From Chroococcidiopsidaceae cyanobacterium CP_BM_RX_35 (GTDB lineage: Bacteria; Cyanobacteriota; Cyanobacteriia; Cyanobacteriales; Chroococcidiopsidaceae), in NCBI GenBank assembly GCA_019242465.1, contig JAFAVL010000382.1, positions 1 through 21,472 of the forward strand: DNA of 21,472 bases. The letters are read 5' to 3'. Positions 8,471-15,881 of this stretch are shown one piece after another. Numbering within the stretch: the stretch's first letter is position 1; every line of letters starts with the position of its first letter. Both the position numbers and the translations under genes were made by a program. The notes beneath the pieces are model-generated. The model searched no databases. It was not told where the DNA came from and worked only from the letters and a program-made list of their open reading frames with translations.

Positions 8471-9566
8471 TCGCTCCCACCAGGCGTTCATTCTCTTCAC
8501 TAGAGCGCACAGCTACGCGGAAGTAGCGATCACCTAATTCTGGAAAGCTCAAGCAATCACGGATCAAGATTTGGTGGCGTTCAAGTAATCTTTGCTGCAC
8601 TTGAGAACTGGGTTGTTGTGACTGAACTATGAGGAAGTTGGCAGCACTGGGGTAGGGTTGCAAATTTGGGACTTGCGCCAAGCCCTGAAACAGTGCTGTC
8701 CGTGCTGGTGGCAGCCAGATCCAAGTCTGCTGTTGAAATTCCGTGTCTTGAACTACAGCAATAGCAACGGCAGCAGCGAGATTGTTGACTGGCCAAGGAT
8801 CGCGCCACTGCTGCCAGCGCTGGAGCCGATCGGGATGGGCGATCGCATATCCTAATCGCAGTCCAGGCAGGCTATAAAATTTGGTGAGCGATCGCAGAAT
8901 CACCAAATTTGGATACCCCTGCACCACAGAACTCAAGCTTTGTTCCTGGTTTGGAGGCAGAAAGTCCATAAAGGCTTCATCCACCACAACCAAGGCAAAT
9001 TGCTCTAGACAGGGCAAAATGTTTGCCCGCGAGAACAGACAGCCTGTAGGGTTGTGGGGGTTATTCAGTAGTAAGCCGCACTCAGGAAGAGAGCTGGGGG
9101 AACTGGGGTAATGGGGTAATGGGGTGAATCTCACTCCCTCGGCTCCCAGCTCCCGGCTCCCTGCTTCTAAGCAAAGTGGATATGGCTGCACCTTGGCATT
9201 GAATGTCCTCAGGGCTCGCCAGTAGTCACCAAAGGCTGGAGTGACGAGATAAGTCGCAGCTAATTTTGCCAAGTCCCAACCAGCCCAAGTAAGTAACTCT
9301 GCCGAGCCGTTACCCGGCAGAATCCACTCAGGTGGCAAGCCGTGCATTTGACCTAGAGCAGTTCTCAGTTCCCAATAATTAGGATCTGGATACGAACTCA
9401 GGTTGCCTAAGTCAGCTTTAATGGCTGCGATCGCGCTTTTGGGAGGTCCTAAAGGGCTAATACTGGCAGAAAAATCCAGAATCGCCTCAGGTGGACAGCC
9501 AGCTATCGCTGCTGCCCACATCAAATTCCCCCCATGTACAGGTCGCACCAAAGATGGGTTCCGCAA
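8454..9566 (-). CDS. cobD: threonine-phosphate decarboxylase / HisC-family PLP aminotransferase (CobD-like)
   Basis: This fold-type I PLP enzyme has HGGNLMWAAAIAG near the N-terminus (typical of CobD), LLLNNPHNPTG (165-175), VVVDEAFMDF (193-202) and the PLP lysine K229 in SLTKFYSLPGLRLGY. CobD decarboxylates L-threonine phosphate to (R)-1-amino-2-propanol phosphate for the nucleotide loop of cobalamin-type cofactors. Histidinol-phosphate aminotransferase is the alternative. The start is uncertain: the longest frame begins at TTG 9566 (370 aa), while GTG at 9548 would give VRPVHGGN, closer to known CobD starts. HU ends 8 bp upstream of the TTG, suggesting read-through from HU. Residues ~134-158 are encoded by tandem G/C-rich repeats, and another repeat overlaps the stop. 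Three HIP1 octamers lie inside (8839, 8888, 9427). Confidence 0.85.
   Translation of the reverse strand: MRNPSLVRPVHGGNLMWAAAIAGCPPEAILDFSASISPLGPPKSAIAAIKADLGNLSSYPDPNYWELRTALGQMHGLPPEWILPGNGSAELLTWAGWDLAKLAATYLVTPAFGDYWRALRTFNAKVQPYPLCLEAGSRELGAEGVRFTPLPHYPSSPSSLPECGLLLNNPHNPTGCLFSRANILPCLEQFALVVVDEAFMDFLPPNQEQSLSSVVQGYPNLVILRSLTKFYSLPGLRLGYAIAHPDRLQRWQQWRDPWPVNNLAAAVAIAVVQDTEFQQQTWIWLPPARTALFQGLAQVPNLQPYPSAANFLIVQSQQPSSQVQQRLLERHQILIRDCLSFPELGDRYFRVAVRSSEENERLVGAIGAVG
9091..9165. repeat. two STRR-like tandem repeats embedded in cobD
   Basis: Bases 9094-9129 contain tandem CTGGGGGAA / CTGGGGTAAT / GGGGTAAT / GGGGTGAAT units. Bases ~9133-9161 contain CTCCCTC-GGCTCCC-AGCTCCC-GGCTCCC units. 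GAGCTGGG (9091-9098) and CCCAGCTC (9145-9152) are perfect inverted repeats. The tract stays in frame and encodes a Pro/Ser/Gly-rich segment just before the NNPHNPTG core of cobD. Confidence 0.85.
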
Positions 9567-9574
9567 AAGACAAA

Positions 9575-9862
9575 CTATTCGTCTGCTGCTGGCGCGACTT
9601 TTTCCCTAAACAGCTTCCCGGCTGAGAAAGCAGGTACTTTCGTTGCTGGGATATCCATTTTCTCATTTGTTTTGGGGTTGCGCCCTTCACGGGCCTTGCG
9701 CTCCCGCGACTCAAACGAGCCAAAGCCGACTAGCGTCACCTTGTCTCCAGAAGAGACGGCATCAACAATTGTTTCTAAAGCCGCTGTCAACACTGCATCG
9801 GCCTGTTTTTTCGTCACCGATGCCTTTTCAGCTACGGCATCAACCAGTTCACCTTTATTCAT
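9575..9862 (-). CDS. hup: DNA-binding protein HU
   Basis: This small histone-like protein dimerises and bends DNA without strict sequence specificity, compacting the nucleoid and aiding replication and recombination. The 95-aa sequence starts MNKGELVDAVAEKA, carries the family signature VGFGSFESRERKAREGRNP (45-63) with RNPKT at the DNA-contacting arm, and ends in the usual VPAFSAGKLFREKV. It is slightly longer than the typical 90-91 aa through a short acidic tail. A strong Shine-Dalgarno (AAGGAG, 7 nt before the ATG) supports the start. Only 8 bp separate its stop from the longest cobD frame, so HU, cobD and the flavoprotein could form one transcript. A 498-bp non-coding region lies upstream and should carry its promoter. 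Confidence 0.97.
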   Translation of the reverse strand: MNKGELVDAVAEKASVTKKQADAVLTAALETIVDAVSSGDKVTLVGFGSFESRERKAREGRNPKTNEKMDIPATKVPAFSAGKLFREKVAPAADE

Positions 9863-10360
9863 CTCAATCTCCTTAGAGTTTGCGAAATACCATCAACCTG
9901 GCGCTCTCGACATCACAAAACCGAATATCAAAGCGCACGCATCACGGGAGATTTTAGCCTTAGATGTTTGAAACTCCCGTATACTCAACATTTCAATGCC
10001 CTATTCTAAGGGGTGCTTGCCAAATATGGATCGGTAGAACATTTAAGATATATGGATTTCAGAACTTTTTTAGGTAAATCATCCATTTTTTGGGTATTTA
10101 TACTCAGGCTATATTTTACTTTGGACAAAAAATAATGAGTTTTAGGTTTTCCGCATTCTTGTGGGAAATCCAAATTTTGTGGAATGAATAAGTACTATGC
10201 GAAAACTGGACATCAAAAATCAAAGCCGCACTCTTATGGGTAAGGCTTGAATCCCATTAATTTCGGTCAGAGCTAATTCAGGAGCGGCGAGAAGAGGCAC
10301 TGAAGGAGAGTGAGTAAAGCCCACCTCTCTGTCTTGGATGCCTCAGCTCTTTTAGCCTAC
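9863..10360. other. 498 bp non-coding region between pilQ and HU
   Basis: I see no ORF of note on either strand (an 18-codon plus-strand frame near 10135 lacks support). An inverted repeat ACGGGAG/CTCCCGT lies at 9944-9950 and 9974-9980, about 80 bp upstream of the HU start, and could be part of HU control. A weak hairpin (GAGAGTG ... CAC-C-TCTC, 10306-10329, one bulge, no T-run) lies just after the pilQ stop. The middle (about 10020-10200) is AT-rich. No promoter with both boxes could be assigned. Confidence 0.5.
9944..9980. repeat. 7-bp inverted repeat upstream of HU
   Basis: ACGGGAG (9944-9950) and CTCCCGT (9974-9980) are perfect complements with a 23-nt spacer. It is a candidate operator or RNA hairpin in the HU leader; function is unknown. 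Confidence 0.4.
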
Positions 10361-12817
10361 TTACTTCTTGCCTCTTGGCACCCGTAAACCCTGGTTCTCT
10401 AAAATTTGGCGCACCTCCGGTCCTGGCGTGTAATTATATCCGTAGGTGGCACGCACCGAGTCATCAATAATCTGAGGCGTCAGCAACACGATCACCTCTT
10501 GGCGCTGATGATTTTTGTTTGTACTTCTAAACAGTGCCCCCAAGATCGGGATGTCGCCCAAAATTGGCACCTTAGTTGTCGTCGTTTGGTCTGAGTCCTG
10601 AATAATACCTGACAAAATGAGAGTCTGACTGTCTCGGAGACGAATCACCCCAGAATTCAGCGATCGCTCGTTGATCAAAACAATTGTCTGGCTATTACCT
10701 CCCCCCAGATTTATAGTTTGTTGAGACTGAGGAGCGCGGACTACCGGAGCTACCGATAGAGCGATAAATCCATTGTCGTCAATCCGCTCAATGCGGACAC
10801 TCAGGGTTAAACCCACCTGTTCTTTAGTGACGTTGACTGTTTGGATGGCAGCACCAGCAGTGAAGTTTGTTTGGGTTGAGACGTTGCCCACCACCTGCTG
10901 AGTCAGGTTAACGTTAGCCTGCTGACCTTCTTGGACAATTAAGGTGGGATCGGTCAATATCTTGGCAGTGCCACTTGTCACCTGAGCCTGCAGGAGAGAG
11001 AGAAATCTAGTGGGGTATTGGAATAAGGATGGAAGAGAGAAAGTCGCGGGGTTTGTCACTTGTACTAGCGTATTGCCTATGTTACTGAAAGACGTTGATC
11101 CTGGCGATGTGATTCCGGGGTTTAAAGGATTCCCATTCGAACCAAAAGGGGCGCGGGCACCAGTAATAGTGTTACTGTTATTCGGGTCCCGCAAGTTCAA
11201 AAAAGGTTGTGGGTTTCCTCCTGCATTTGCAACTGGAGAGCCAGTTATCGGTGGGCTAAGTACACCGTTAGTCACAGCTGCATTGCTGGGTGGATTCACA
11301 CCACCAATGTTTACTGCTGCTTGCCCTCCGTTAACGTTAAAGAAATTGTTGCCAATCCCAAACGAGAAGCTGGTGTTGAAATCCTGGGCAGCATTGAGGT
11401 TGACATCTACAATCTTGACATTGACGGCAACTTGACGACGACGGGCATCGAGCTGAACCAGCTGAGTTGTAGCAACATCAACCTGCTTGGGAGAACCAAT
11501 CAAGGTAACTGAGTTCGTGCGTTCGTCTCCTACTGCCTGTAAACCTCTCAGCAGTGGTACAGCATCTTGGAAATTAATTCGTTGAGTTTCAATCCTCGTT
11601 TCTGTGCTGGTCTGGGTTTGAGTAGCTGGTGTTGGCGAACCTCCTACAGGTACAGCACTGACGCTGGTAATCACTCGTTCGCGGCTCACAGCACTTTCTG
11701 CACCTAAGCCAACTAAAAAGTTGAGTGCTACTCCTACCTGGACCTGATTGAGTCGGAAGCTGCGTACAATACTATCCCGAGCCTCATTAGGTAGCGTCGT
11801 ACCAACTAGTATTGTGTTCCCATTACGGTTAGCTTGCAGACCACTAACGTGAAGGACGTAGTTGAAGACATCTTGCACTGATTCGTTTTCGATATCCAGA
11901 GACACCGTTGGTCCTTCAGCCGTAGCAGCCTGACCTGTGGTAGGCTGAGCTACTGGGATGGATGTTTGCCCAGGGGTTGTCGCCGCAGCATTGGTGAAAA
12001 TCAGGTTCAGACCAGCAGCATGGGCAAGTAGGGATAGGACTTCTCGCGCTGGGGCATCTCGTAACACTAAGCGGGGTACGCGTTCGCTAGTCCCTAGATC
12101 GACAGCAGCAGGTGAAGAATCGGTATTGGAGACAGCAATATCTCCTACAGGTGGGGCGATCGCTCTCGGCAGGTTTGGTGCAGCTGGACTGTTTGGCTCG
12201 ATTGTCTGCGCTGGCGCCGCTGGTTTGTTATCAATAGTGATGTTCGGATTGGGTACAAGCACATTGCCAGGCGTTCTGGTTGTGGGAGTTTGAGGTATTT
12301 GTGGTGGAGCCGGGTTAGGACTAGCTGTGAGTTGAGGCGAGGTAGCTTGTTCTACCGGAGGGTTAGCAGGTGTAGAGGGGGAAGCGGTCGTTGTGCTTGC
12401 TGCTGAGCTAAAGCTGAGGATAATTCCTGCGGCATTGCTTAAGGAGATTTCATTTTTGGGGGCTTTAATGGTGCCAGTAACCACCGTTTGGACAGTGTTG
12501 GGGTTGAGCTGAGTGACGACGACCGAAGCAATGCCTGGAGCTGGGTTGGAGGCACGGAAACTATTACCTTGACGTAAGTGCAGCTGAGTATTGGTAATGT
12601 TTGTCACTGTGGCATTACCCTGAATACTCGTCATCATTTGAGGACGGAGGACTTGAGCGTTGTCTGCAGCAGTTGATAAAAACACACTTAAGCCACGAGC
12701 TGTGGGATTCAGCTGCACCCCTATCACTTGTGTCGCTGTTGCTGCTTGTACACTTTGAGACGCTAAAACAACGGCTGCTATCCCAGTTAAAATCGCACTA
12801 CTTTGAAGCTGTTTCAC
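10361..12817 (-). CDS. pilQ: type IV pilus secretin PilQ
   Basis: PilQ forms the multimeric outer-membrane pore through which the type IV pilus passes; in cyanobacteria it serves twitching/phototaxis and DNA uptake. From the GTG at 12817 the protein is 818 aa. It has a signal peptide ending ASQSVQA, an AMIN domain (~30-145), a long Pro/Thr/Asn-rich linker, an STN/N0-like domain from VPRLVLRDAPAREVLSLLA, N domains, an Asn/Gly/Pro-rich insert, and the C-terminal secretin core. The core has the signature VPILGDIPILGALFRS starting near residue 750 and EVIVLLTPQIID. The frame could open at GTG 12832 (+5 residues), but the AGGAG at 12825-12829 lies inside that extension and is 7 nt from GTG 12817, which I therefore prefer. 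pilO ends 240 bp or more upstream. Confidence 0.95.
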   Translation of the reverse strand: MKQLQSSAILTGIAAVVLASQSVQAATATQVIGVQLNPTARGLSVFLSTAADNAQVLRPQMMTSIQGNATVTNITNTQLHLRQGNSFRASNPAPGIASVVVTQLNPNTVQTVVTGTIKAPKNEISLSNAAGIILSFSSAASTTTASPSTPANPPVEQATSPQLTASPNPAPPQIPQTPTTRTPGNVLVPNPNITIDNKPAAPAQTIEPNSPAAPNLPRAIAPPVGDIAVSNTDSSPAAVDLGTSERVPRLVLRDAPAREVLSLLAHAAGLNLIFTNAAATTPGQTSIPVAQPTTGQAATAEGPTVSLDIENESVQDVFNYVLHVSGLQANRNGNTILVGTTLPNEARDSIVRSFRLNQVQVGVALNFLVGLGAESAVSRERVITSVSAVPVGGSPTPATQTQTSTETRIETQRINFQDAVPLLRGLQAVGDERTNSVTLIGSPKQVDVATTQLVQLDARRRQVAVNVKIVDVNLNAAQDFNTSFSFGIGNNFFNVNGGQAAVNIGGVNPPSNAAVTNGVLSPPITGSPVANAGGNPQPFLNLRDPNNSNTITGARAPFGSNGNPLNPGITSPGSTSFSNIGNTLVQVTNPATFSLPSLFQYPTRFLSLLQAQVTSGTAKILTDPTLIVQEGQQANVNLTQQVVGNVSTQTNFTAGAAIQTVNVTKEQVGLTLSVRIERIDDNGFIALSVAPVVRAPQSQQTINLGGGNSQTIVLINERSLNSGVIRLRDSQTLILSGIIQDSDQTTTTKVPILGDIPILGALFRSTNKNHQRQEVIVLLTPQIIDDSVRATYGYNYTPGPEVRQILENQGLRVPRGKK

Positions 12818-12824
12818 CTTTTTT

Positions 12825-12829
12825 CTCCT
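12825..12829 (-). promoter_or_regulatory. Shine-Dalgarno that decides the pilQ start
   Basis: AGGAG on the minus strand, followed by AAAAAAG and GTG at 12817 (7-nt spacing). It overlaps codons 2-3 of the longer possible frame starting at GTG 12832, arguing for the shorter protein. Confidence 0.7.
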
Positions 12830-12857
12830 CACATTTAGAGCTAGAAGATTGTCATCT

Positions 12858-12878
12858 TCCCGGAGGCAACCTCCGGGA
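12858..12878. repeat. perfect 9-bp stem hairpin in pilQ leader
   Basis: TCCCGGAGG (12858-12866) pairs with CCTCCGGGA (12870-12878) across a 3-nt loop. It lies about 40 nt upstream of the pilQ start. It contains CGGAGG on the minus strand, a sequestered SD-like string, and may be a small dispersed palindrome or a leader structure. Confidence 0.7.
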
Positions 12879-13011
12879 GCAACGCTAAAGACTTCGTTAA
12901 TAATTTATGCAATATCATAGTGTCAGTTAATTGCAAATCGCACTGATCTTTACGTGCGAAGCTGATAAGTCCAACTCATCCTATACTCAAAAGTAATTTC
13001 ACTGGGAACTG

Positions 13012-13046
13012 CGCTATTCTAGTACTTTAAAACAGGTTGAATAGCG
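13012..13046. repeat. 8-bp inverted repeat between pilO and pilQ
   Basis: CGCTATTC (13012-13019) and GAATAGCG (13039-13046) are perfect complements around a 19-nt loop, 27 bp after the pilO stop. A transcript from pilO would fold here. It could act as a processing site, 3'-end stabiliser or attenuator; there is no T-run typical of an intrinsic terminator. Confidence 0.5.
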
Positions 13047-13072
13047 TGAATACAAAGTAATTAGAACAACCC

Positions 13073-13849
13073 TTACTTCTGTGGTTGTTGCGCCGCTGCG
13101 GTTGCCTTTGCGGATTCCTCCGGACTAAGTGGAATTAGTGCTTGGAGCTGGAAAGATGTCGTGATAGTTTGAGGTCCCTTACCTTGTAAATTGAGCGGCG
13201 TTTGTGGCAATGTAGATTGAAAGTCTTTAACAATGAGTAGGGACTGTAAACGTTCAATATCACGCAAGATTGTTTCAGTTTCCTCAAACGTTCCTTCAAA
13301 TGCTATATTAACTGCTCGGCTTTTAAGCTTACCATTGACCTCTGGTCCTAGTGAGCCATCTGTGATCGCCCCATTAGATGGGTCTGCTACTGGCTCATAT
13401 TTCGTCAGTTTTGCCTTAACGCCACTGCCTAAACTAGCGTTAATAGTCTCAGCTAGCCGATTCAGATCTAAAGCTAACGTATCTAAAGTATTTTCATTAG
13501 AAAATAAAGATAAGACTTCTAATTGTTGCTGTTTTGCCTGTGCTAGCTCAGCTCTAACCTGCTGAGATTGGGCTAATTTGGTTTGTGCTTGCTGAATTTG
13601 CGTCTGCTTCTGAACCTGACTTGCTTCCATTTCCTGATGCTTCTGCCAGGCTGGCATGACTTGATTGGCAACTAAGTAGAAGAACCCTACTGTTCCTAAC
13701 ATCATCACTAAAATACTGATGATATTTGGTGTCAGAGTCAAGCCAAACAAAGTCGGATATCTGGGTTCTGCTCCAAACATCTTGCCTTTCTGAAAAGGAA
13801 CAAAATCTTCAGAGACTGTCATCGTTGCAGAAGTTCTCTTGCTTGTCAT
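13073..13849 (-). CDS. pilO: type IV pilus inner-membrane protein PilO
   Basis: PilO is a bitopic membrane protein that partners PilN in the pilus alignment complex linking the inner-membrane motor to the secretin. The 258-aa sequence has a cytoplasmic N-terminus, one transmembrane helix (~42-63, ISILVMMLGTVGFFYLVA), a Gln/Lys/Ala-rich coiled coil (~68-110) and a ferredoxin-like periplasmic C-terminal domain ending in an Ala/Gln-rich tail. The start ATG overlaps the pilN stop by three bases (TCATCA region 13846-13849), indicating translational coupling. The Thr/Ser-rich N-terminus is not otherwise remarkable. The assignment rests on position in pilM-N-O-Q as much as on sequence, because PilO is poorly conserved. 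Confidence 0.9.
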   Translation of the reverse strand: MTSKRTSATMTVSEDFVPFQKGKMFGAEPRYPTLFGLTLTPNIISILVMMLGTVGFFYLVANQVMPAWQKHQEMEASQVQKQTQIQQAQTKLAQSQQVRAELAQAKQQQLEVLSLFSNENTLDTLALDLNRLAETINASLGSGVKAKLTKYEPVADPSNGAITDGSLGPEVNGKLKSRAVNIAFEGTFEETETILRDIERLQSLLIVKDFQSTLPQTPLNLQGKGPQTITTSFQLQALIPLSPEESAKATAAAQQPQK

Positions 13850-14643
13850 CTTTGAATAATTCCTCTTTCCTGCAATGTGCGAATTCGGGTCACTAGCCCC
13901 AATGTTCCCTTACGCTCCAACTCTCCAGTTAACTCAGACGCTGGGATATCGCTTAGACTCGTTTGAATTGTGTATTTGATAAATTGGGGTGGTTTTTGGG
14001 CTGGTTTACCAGGTTGCGACGCTGGTATTGGACCATCAACTAATTCGGCTTTAACGATTTTGGTTTCTTTAGGCTTGAAAAAAGGAGACCGTTGTAGAGT
14101 CAGTAAGAAATCGTTTACGCCGCTAAAGGAGCTGGCCATGCCAGAAATTTCAAGCCCTGAGGCTGGTTTGGGTGGAGTCTGGGTTTTCTGAGCCGCAGAG
14201 GTTTGGGTAGTAGGAGTTGGGGCGGCGGCAGGTGGAGTTGCTTGCTTCAGACTTTGAATTTGCACATCTGCCGGGATGCGATCACGCAAATCTTGCAGCA
14301 TAGCTGACCAAGGGCGAATCTGATTAAAGACGCTAGCAAGGGCTCGGTTTTGACTTCTAATTGCGTTTGCCTGGTCCTGAAGTTTTTGGAGTTGCTGCTC
14401 TTCGATACCTAAGCTATTCAATTGCGAATCTAATCCAGCAAGCTTAGTTTCTAACTGAGAATTTTGGTATTGCAGAAATAACAACACACACCCTGCTAAA
14501 CCTGGTAAAACCAAGGCTAACCCTAGTGCCAAATAGACTCTGCTCCAATTCCCAGCAGACCGACGCGATCTGATAACCCCAGTCACTGTACCTTTCTTAA
14601 ACTCAGATCGGTCCTTGAGTAAATTTACGTTTAGACTATACAT
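13846..14643 (-). CDS. pilN: type IV pilus assembly protein PilN
   Basis: PilN binds the actin-like PilM through its short cytoplasmic N-terminus and PilO through its periplasmic part. The 265-aa protein begins MYSLNVNLLKDR, matching the PilN 'INLL' PilM-docking motif, followed by a basic stretch, one transmembrane helix (~37-58), a Gln/Leu-rich coiled coil (~60-105), a Pro/Thr/Gln-rich linker (~131-157) and a compact C-terminal domain. GGGAGG inside the end of pilM lies 9 nt before the ATG. The pilM stop is 4 bp upstream and the pilO start overlaps its own stop, so pilM-pilN-pilO form a tightly coupled operon. Confidence 0.93.
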   Translation of the reverse strand: MYSLNVNLLKDRSEFKKGTVTGVIRSRRSAGNWSRVYLALGLALVLPGLAGCVLLFLQYQNSQLETKLAGLDSQLNSLGIEEQQLQKLQDQANAIRSQNRALASVFNQIRPWSAMLQDLRDRIPADVQIQSLKQATPPAAAPTPTTQTSAAQKTQTPPKPASGLEISGMASSFSGVNDFLLTLQRSPFFKPKETKIVKAELVDGPIPASQPGKPAQKPPQFIKYTIQTSLSDIPASELTGELERKGTLGLVTRIRTLQERGIIQR

Positions 14644-14647
14644 AGCT

Positions 14648-15757
14648 TCAAACCTCCCGCAGTCCTAAACCAATTACAATCCCCATTCCTGGACGTTGAA
14701 TGAGAGTAATTTTCTCCTCATCAACCTCCAGAGATAAAGCTGCCACTGGATCGACTTTCGTTGTTGGCAAACCTAACTTTTGAGTGAAGAATTCATCTAG
14801 TTGTTCTAGCCCGCCTCCAGGTCCTGCCAGCAGAACCTGCGCCACCTCAATATTTTCGTTTTGACTCAGGTAAAAATCGATTGAACGCCGCAGTTCCTCA
14901 GTTAGCTCTCCCAAAATTCTCAATATGGCAACTAGACCAGGATTATGACCTGTCGAACTGCTCATTCCTCCCACACCATTTGTGCTGATAGGAATGGTCA
15001 TTCCTTGGAGCATCTGTGTATCTCTAGATGTGGGCAAATTCATTGCTCGCGACACTGCACTTTGTAGCTGATATGTGCCGATGGGAACTGTGCGAGAAAA
15101 TTGCGGCACCCCGTCTACCACAATGGCAATCTCTGTACTCTCAAATTCGACATCGACTAGCACTGCCGCTTCTTGTGAGGTAAACTGCCGTAGTTGTTCG
15201 CGAATTGTCCGAATCAGGGCAAAACTGTTAATTTCTAAAACATCTACCTGTAATCCCGCTTGTTTAAAGGTACTGATGTAGGTATCGGTGACTTCCCTAG
15301 GAGTGGCAACCAGTAACACCTGTACTTTCTCAATCCCGTCTTGATCTACAAAGTATCCCAACTTCTGAAAATCTACATCAGCGTCTTCTCGGGGATAGGG
15401 CAAGTACAAACCTGCCTCATGCTGTAGCACCAATTCTGATAGCTCTTGGTCGTCTAGCTCAGCTGGTACGGGAATGATCCGAATGAGTGATTCTCGCCCT
15501 GGCACTGACGTGGCGGCGCGCTGTGCTTTAATATTACTCTCCTTAAGCGCCGATTGGATAATATCTGCCAAGGTTGAGGAGTCGGAAATCTGACCATCCT
15601 CGAACACACCTGATGGTACTGGCAACGAAGAGAATGCTGTCAATTTAAATCCTTGGTTCTGTTTGCGTAGCTGAGCCACGTTGATCCGCTCTGGAGTCAG
15701 TTCAATACCAACGCCAGCTGTACGTTTTGCCAATAAACTTTTAAAGCGGTTAACCAC
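14648..15757 (-). CDS. pilM: type IV pilus actin-like ATPase PilM
   Basis: PilM is a cytoplasmic FtsA/actin-fold protein that recruits PilN to the pilus base. The 369-aa protein opens with the phosphate-1-type strand GVGIELTPERINVAQL (15-30), has AAVLVDVEFESTEIAIVVDG in the middle (phosphate-2 region), a cyclic-di-domain segment FSRTVPIGTYQLQSAVSRAM, and VLLAGPGGGLEQLDEFF near the end (adenosine motif). The predicted start is GTG at 15757; no strong Shine-Dalgarno is seen, so it is moderately certain. It is the first gene of pilMNO(Q) and is divergent from the sugar-binding lipoprotein with 124 bp between, where the pil promoter should lie. Confidence 0.95.
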   Translation of the reverse strand: MVNRFKSLLAKRTAGVGIELTPERINVAQLRKQNQGFKLTAFSSLPVPSGVFEDGQISDSSTLADIIQSALKESNIKAQRAATSVPGRESLIRIIPVPAELDDQELSELVLQHEAGLYLPYPREDADVDFQKLGYFVDQDGIEKVQVLLVATPREVTDTYISTFKQAGLQVDVLEINSFALIRTIREQLRQFTSQEAAVLVDVEFESTEIAIVVDGVPQFSRTVPIGTYQLQSAVSRAMNLPTSRDTQMLQGMTIPISTNGVGGMSSSTGHNPGLVAILRILGELTEELRRSIDFYLSQNENIEVAQVLLAGPGGGLEQLDEFFTQKLGLPTTKVDPVAALSLEVDEEKITLIQRPGMGIVIGLGLREV

Positions 15758-15775
15758 AGTCTTGCCAGTTTACCT

Positions 15776-15803
15776 TTGCTGGAAATTGATCTGAGTTTAT
15801 AAT
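15776..15803 (+). promoter_or_regulatory. sigma70-type promoter for the substrate-binding lipoprotein gene
   Basis: TTGCTG (15776-15781) and a perfect TATAAT (15798-15803) are separated by 16 bp. The predicted transcript start is about 70 nt before the ATG at 15882. It lies in the divergent spacer with pilM, so the two genes' promoters overlap or interleave. Confidence 0.55.
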
Positions 15804-15881
15804 GCTGAATTTAGCCACAATCGTTCATGCTTTACGATTTTGCACATCTTTCTTAAGGAATACCAATAGTGGAATTACGTA

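Noticed and set aside
9534..9971. 145-codon plus-strand ORF opposite HU
   Set aside because: Antisense to the strongly recognised HU gene; codon composition reflects HU reverse complement.
11010..11435. 141-codon plus-strand ORF within pilQ
   Set aside because: Antisense to the Asn/Gly-rich insert of PilQ; no independent support.
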